From: Chloroflexota bacterium
GTDB taxonomy: Bacteria > Chloroflexota > UBA5177 > JANWHV01
Assembly (NCBI GenBank): GCA_025924845.1
Contig: JAICHN010000312.1
Coordinates: 1 to 6,158, forward strand
Direction: 5' to 3'
DNA: 6,158 bases
Part shown: positions 3,347 through 6,158 of the stretch, piece after piece
Layout of the letters: each line of letters opens with the position of its first letter
Position numbering within the stretch: the first letter of the stretch is position 1
Notes under the pieces: generated by a model
What the model was told of the DNA's origin: nothing
The model's database searches: none
Seen by the model: only the letters and a program-made list of their open reading frames with translations
Translations under genes and position numbers: made by a program

Positions 3347-6158
3347 GTGAATCTGTTGCCCAGCACTCGGCGCATCGTTCCGGCCGTCGTATTCACCTTG
3401 AGCGGCCTGACCTTATGGCCCGCGGCGGCTCCCCAGGTCCGCGCGCAAGCGCCGACCGTCTCCACGGCTCAGGCCACGTTTACCCCTCACGGCACCGCAC
3501 AGGTGAGCGGCACCGGATTTGACCCGAGCACCGCAAGCCGGCCCGTGATGATAGACCTCGCCTTGAACAATAGTGGTGGAACCTTCCCCTTGGGCGTGGT
3601 GCAAACCGATAGTCATGGCGCCTTCACCAGTGCGAACTTACCCTTACCCCTCGCCATTGATGTGCCCGCCACCAACCAGCTTACCGCCAAAGAGGAGGGA
3701 AACAGCGCGCTAAGCGCGGGCATCCTCGTTCCCGGCTCGGCGCTTACCCCCGTCCTGAACAGCGGGCAAAGTCTCACTGCCCACCTCGGCGACCAGATTA
3801 CCGTGCAAGGAACCGGTTTCGCCGCCAACGACACCCTGACCGTAAGTCTGGCCGGGCAACCTCTTATGCCGGCAAGCGGTCCGACTACGATCGCCACCGA
3901 TGCCACGGGTGCAATCACGGCAACCGTGGAAGTGCCGCTTAACGCACGGCTTGGCGCCCAGACGCTTTCCCTTAGCGGGAGCGCCACCGGGGTCGGACAA
4001 ACCGATCAGGGAAACCTGACCGTCAATCTGCAACCTCCCGTCATCACCAAGAGCCTTTTGGTTATTCCCAATCCCGCCCCGGTCGGCGCGGCACTCCAGT
4101 TGCAAGCGGGTGGTTTTCAGCCAAACGAGGCGGTAACCTTTACCCTGAAGTACTTCGATCTATCCCTGGGCGCCTACGCCCTCAAAAATTCGCCCGCCGA
4201 TGCCGACAGCTCGGGAAACGCGGTGGCCGTGCTCAGTATCCCACCCACGGCCGATGCCGGCAGACCGGCTACCGTGGTGGTCACGGGGAACGTAAGCGGG
4301 GTGGGCTATTCGCAGCCGCTCCAACTTGCCTCGGCCACGCAGGTCACGTTCTCGCCCCCCACCGCTCTACCCGGAGCGCAACTGCAAATCAGCGGCTCCG
4401 GCTTCCTCAGCGGTGAGAACCTGTTCGTCACCACCCGGCTCTTCAAGCCGCCGGTCGGCCCATTCGCCCGAGTGGATGCTACGGGGCGGTTCACGGCGAC
4501 CGAGACGATTCTACCCACGGCGCCGGCCGGCACGCCCTTGGTAGTGGCGATCAGCGGCACGGGTGGCGACCAGGCAAGCGCCAATTATACGGTTGCTCTT
4601 CCCTCGCCCCCATCGCTGCAAGTTTCGCCCTCCGCGGCGCCGGCGGGCGCGGCGGTCACCGCGACCGGGCACGGCATGGGCCCGGGCGAATTGGTGAAGT
4701 TCAGTATGGCCGGCATCCCACTCGGCACGTCAGGTCCGCCCGCTATTTCCGATCCGCTCGGCGGCTTTACCGCCACGGTGACTCTCCCCTCGGCCCTGTC
4801 GCCCGGCATCTATACGCTGCCTGCAATCGGCGCCACGTCCGGCATCAGCACCCAAACTACGCTGAAACTCACGGCGCCGCCACGCAATCAGTGGTATTTC
4901 GCGGAGGGCTTCACCGGGAAGACGCCAGATCTCTCCTTCCAGGAAACGATCACCGTCCTCAATCCGAACAGCCGGCCCGCCAAGGGAGCAATCGCCTATC
5001 AGTTCTCCGACGGCAGCACCAGCTCCCTGCCGATCACGATCAAGCCTCGGTCCCTCCTCGTCCAGAACGTCAACAAGGATGTAGGCAGCAATCGGATCGT
5101 CTCGGCCCTGGTGAAGACCGACCGGAACGTAGTAGCGGCGCGGGTCATTACGCGCAAGACCGGCAAAGGGCAGACTCTGGATACCGATGTGAGCACGGGT
5201 CAGAGCGCGCCGCAGCCCACCTGGTACTTCGCCGAGGGCTATAGCGGAATCAGCTTTCAGCCCTATCTCACCGTACAAAATCCGGTCGCGACGCCGATCA
5301 CCATGACCGCGACCCTGGCTCCCGCCGGGGGCCCGCCCACGGTCGTCAACACCACTCTGTCCCCATTCGGGCGCTACACGCTCAATCTCAGAAGCGCCCT
5401 CTTGGGCAAGTCATTCAGCACCATTGTGACCGCCGGCGGGCCGGTAGTCGCGGAGCGCGTGCAGTATTGGGGAGACGGCGCGGGCTCCGCGAAGTTTGGC
5501 GCCGGCGTCAAGCCAGGAGTTTCCACGCCCGGCACCAACTGGTATTTCGGTTACGCCTCGATCCTGGGCGGCGATCAGGTGTTTATGAGCCTCCTCAACC
5601 CGAATAGGTCAGCCACGAAGGTAACCGCTCACTTCTACGATGGCACCGGCAAGGATACCGATACGCGGACCGTTACCGTACCACCGGGCCAGCGGGCCAC
5701 CCTCGCACTCCATGACCTTTTGCGCAAGAGTACGCATAGCCCGGTCGCACTGCGCTTGACCTCCACACTGCCCGTCGTAGCCGAGGAAGCCGAATATTAC
5801 GGTGGCTCCCCGAATGTGGGCACGCACGTCGGCGCCGACATCGAAGGCAACCTCGGCCCGACGGGCCGTTGGTCGTTCGCCTCCGGGAACACATCGGCCA
5901 ATCAGGAATCTGAGTACGTGCTGAACCCAGGGTCAACCGCGACCGTGATTACAGGACGCTTTTTCGGGGCCGACGGGCAGTCGATTGCCGCATCCTATCC
6001 GGTGCCCGCCCACACGGTCGTCACCATTGCCGCGAATGCCGTACGCGGCCTGCACAAAGGCGCCCACGGCAGTGTCTGGACGACCAAGGGTAACACTGGG
6101 GTCGTAGTGGTGCAGGTCTTGCGTGGCACGAACGGCCGATCGGCCCTGGCAACCCAGG
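3347..6158 (+). CDS. Partial secreted modular repeat protein: signal peptide, five Ig/IPT-like modules, four WYF-type modules
   Basis: I translated 937 codons by hand with no stop; the frame is still open at the right edge. The N-terminus has Arg8-Arg9, a hydrophobic core (10-24) and an AQA site (33-35), giving an export signal cleaved near Ala35. Residues 36-512 form five modules sharing a G-x-G-F/M-x-x-x-(E/D/N) turn (F58, F158, F257, F353, M444). Residues 514-937 form four modules starting at W516, W626, W732 and W842. Each then has an Asn-Pro about 19-23 residues later and, in the first three, VVA(A/E) about 74-79 residues later. No cysteine occurs in the visible 937 residues. Beta-rich, Thr/Ala/Pro/Gly-rich repeats fit an extracellular or surface-attached adhesive or structural protein. 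The WYFAEG type of module recurs in large exported proteins of Chloroflexota and Actinomycetota (recalled), but I know of no proven function. Enzymatic motifs are absent. The anchor or secretion domain, if any, lies beyond the window. The start is GTG, supported by GAAGGGA and an upstream in-frame stop. Confidence 0.88.
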   Translation, partial: MNLLPSTRRIVPAVVFTLSGLTLWPAAAPQVRAQAPTVSTAQATFTPHGTAQVSGTGFDPSTASRPVMIDLALNNSGGTFPLGVVQTDSHGAFTSANLPLPLAIDVPATNQLTAKEEGNSALSAGILVPGSALTPVLNSGQSLTAHLGDQITVQGTGFAANDTLTVSLAGQPLMPASGPTTIATDATGAITATVEVPLNARLGAQTLSLSGSATGVGQTDQGNLTVNLQPPVITKSLLVIPNPAPVGAALQLQAGGFQPNEAVTFTLKYFDLSLGAYALKNSPADADSSGNAVAVLSIPPTADAGRPATVVVTGNVSGVGYSQPLQLASATQVTFSPPTALPGAQLQISGSGFLSGENLFVTTRLFKPPVGPFARVDATGRFTATETILPTAPAGTPLVVAISGTGGDQASANYTVALPSPPSLQVSPSAAPAGAAVTATGHGMGPGELVKFSMAGIPLGTSGPPAISDPLGGFTATVTLPSALSPGIYTLPAIGATSGISTQTTLKLTAPPRNQWYFAEGFTGKTPDLSFQETITVLNPNSRPAKGAIAYQFSDGSTSSLPITIKPRSLLVQNVNKDVGSNRIVSALVKTDRNVVAARVITRKTGKGQTLDTDVSTGQSAPQPTWYFAEGYSGISFQPYLTVQNPVATPITMTATLAPAGGPPTVVNTTLSPFGRYTLNLRSALLGKSFSTIVTAGGPVVAERVQYWGDGAGSAKFGAGVKPGVSTPGTNWYFGYASILGGDQVFMSLLNPNRSATKVTAHFYDGTGKDTDTRTVTVPPGQRATLALHDLLRKSTHSPVALRLTSTLPVVAEEAEYYGGSPNVGTHVGADIEGNLGPTGRWSFASGNTSANQESEYVLNPGSTATVITGRFFGADGQSIAASYPVPAHTVVTIAANAVRGLHKGAHGSVWTTKGNTGVVVVQVLRGTNGRSALATQ
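3452..4882 (+). repeat. Five degenerate Ig/IPT-like protein modules
   Basis: The module limits in residues are roughly 36-130, 131-228, 229-328, 329-418 and 419-512. Each contains an early hydrophobic strand, then the turn seen as SGTGF, QGTGF, QAGGF, SGSGF and TGHGM. Spacings between these turns are 100, 99, 96 and 91 residues. Each then has a D-x-x-G-x-(F/A)-x-(A/S) segment followed by a proline-containing strand and a closing Gly/Ser/Thr-rich strand. The likeness to Ig-like/IPT folds is inferred from this pattern. The repeats are diverged in DNA, so they are old rather than recent duplications. Confidence 0.65.
4886..6158 (+). repeat. Four WYF-type extracellular modules (last one cut or nearly complete)
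   Basis: The modules begin at W516 (WYFAEG), W626 (WYFAEG), W732 (WYFGYA) and W842 (WSFASG), spaced 110, 106 and 110 residues apart. Shared positions are N539-P540, N645-P646, N751-P752 and N860-P861, then a P-x-(G/S/A/F)-R/T-like strand. VVA is at 595-597, 700-702 and 810-812, with a VVVV equivalent at 919-922. The motif decays from the first to the last module, which suggests the first two keep the more constrained surface. The function of this module family is not known to me. Confidence 0.75.

Noticed and set aside
3710..4105. A 131-codon minus-strand open frame opposite the second Ig-like module
   Set aside because: It is a shadow of the repeat-protein gene; there is no Shine-Dalgarno, no motif and no supporting context.
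4730..5278. A 182-codon minus-strand open frame opposite the repeat-protein gene
   Set aside because: The plus-strand frame carries phased WYF repeats across exactly this region. The antisense product has no recognisable domain.

Overview
This 6.2 kb window is GC-rich (roughly 60-65% by eye) and gene-dense. It looks like a piece of a bacterial chromosome. Two outward-facing transcription units flank a 136-bp intergenic gap at 3211-3346. The minus-strand unit reads leftward as folC (TTG start), then miaA (GTG start, 5 bp after folC), then a membrane glycosyltransferase-like gene that overlaps the miaA stop by 4 bp and runs off the left edge. The plus-strand unit is one long open frame from a GTG at 3347 to the right edge. 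It encodes an exported, cysteine-free, modular repeat protein.

Organism: no rRNA or other decisive marker is present. High GC, frequent GTG/TTG starts, a FolC with GTKGKGST and DGAHT motifs, and a secreted protein with WYFAEG modules all fit Chloroflexota or a neighbouring terrabacterial lineage such as Actinomycetota or candidate soil phyla. This is an inference from family resemblance recalled from memory, with moderate to low confidence.

Left half (1-3210): the first two genes are housekeeping. FolC adds glutamate to folates (and often makes dihydrofolate), and MiaA prenylates A37 of tRNAs. The third gene is a polytopic membrane protein resembling carrier-lipid-dependent GT-C glycosyltransferases. 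The tight spacing argues for co-transcription and, at the miaA/glycosyltransferase junction, translational coupling. Nothing links the three products in one pathway.

Centre (3211-3346): this gap must supply the 5' ends of both units. It contains weak promoter-like elements on both strands and a small palindrome covering the TATA-like sequence. No terminator, tRNA or riboswitch is evident.

Right half (3347-6158): a signal peptide is followed by five Ig/IPT-like modules of about 91-100 residues, then four modules of about 106-110 residues. Each of the four begins with a Trp-aromatic-Phe motif (WYFAEG, WYFAEG, WYFGYA, WSFASG). The frame is still open at the edge, so the anchor or C-terminal domain is not seen. 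This protein is the least understood item in the window. A cell-surface or extracellular-matrix role is likely, but the ligand is unknown.

I see no CRISPR array, insertion sequence, integrase, tRNA, rRNA or toxin-antitoxin pair, and no convincing new multi-gene system. All coding space is accounted for by four genes.
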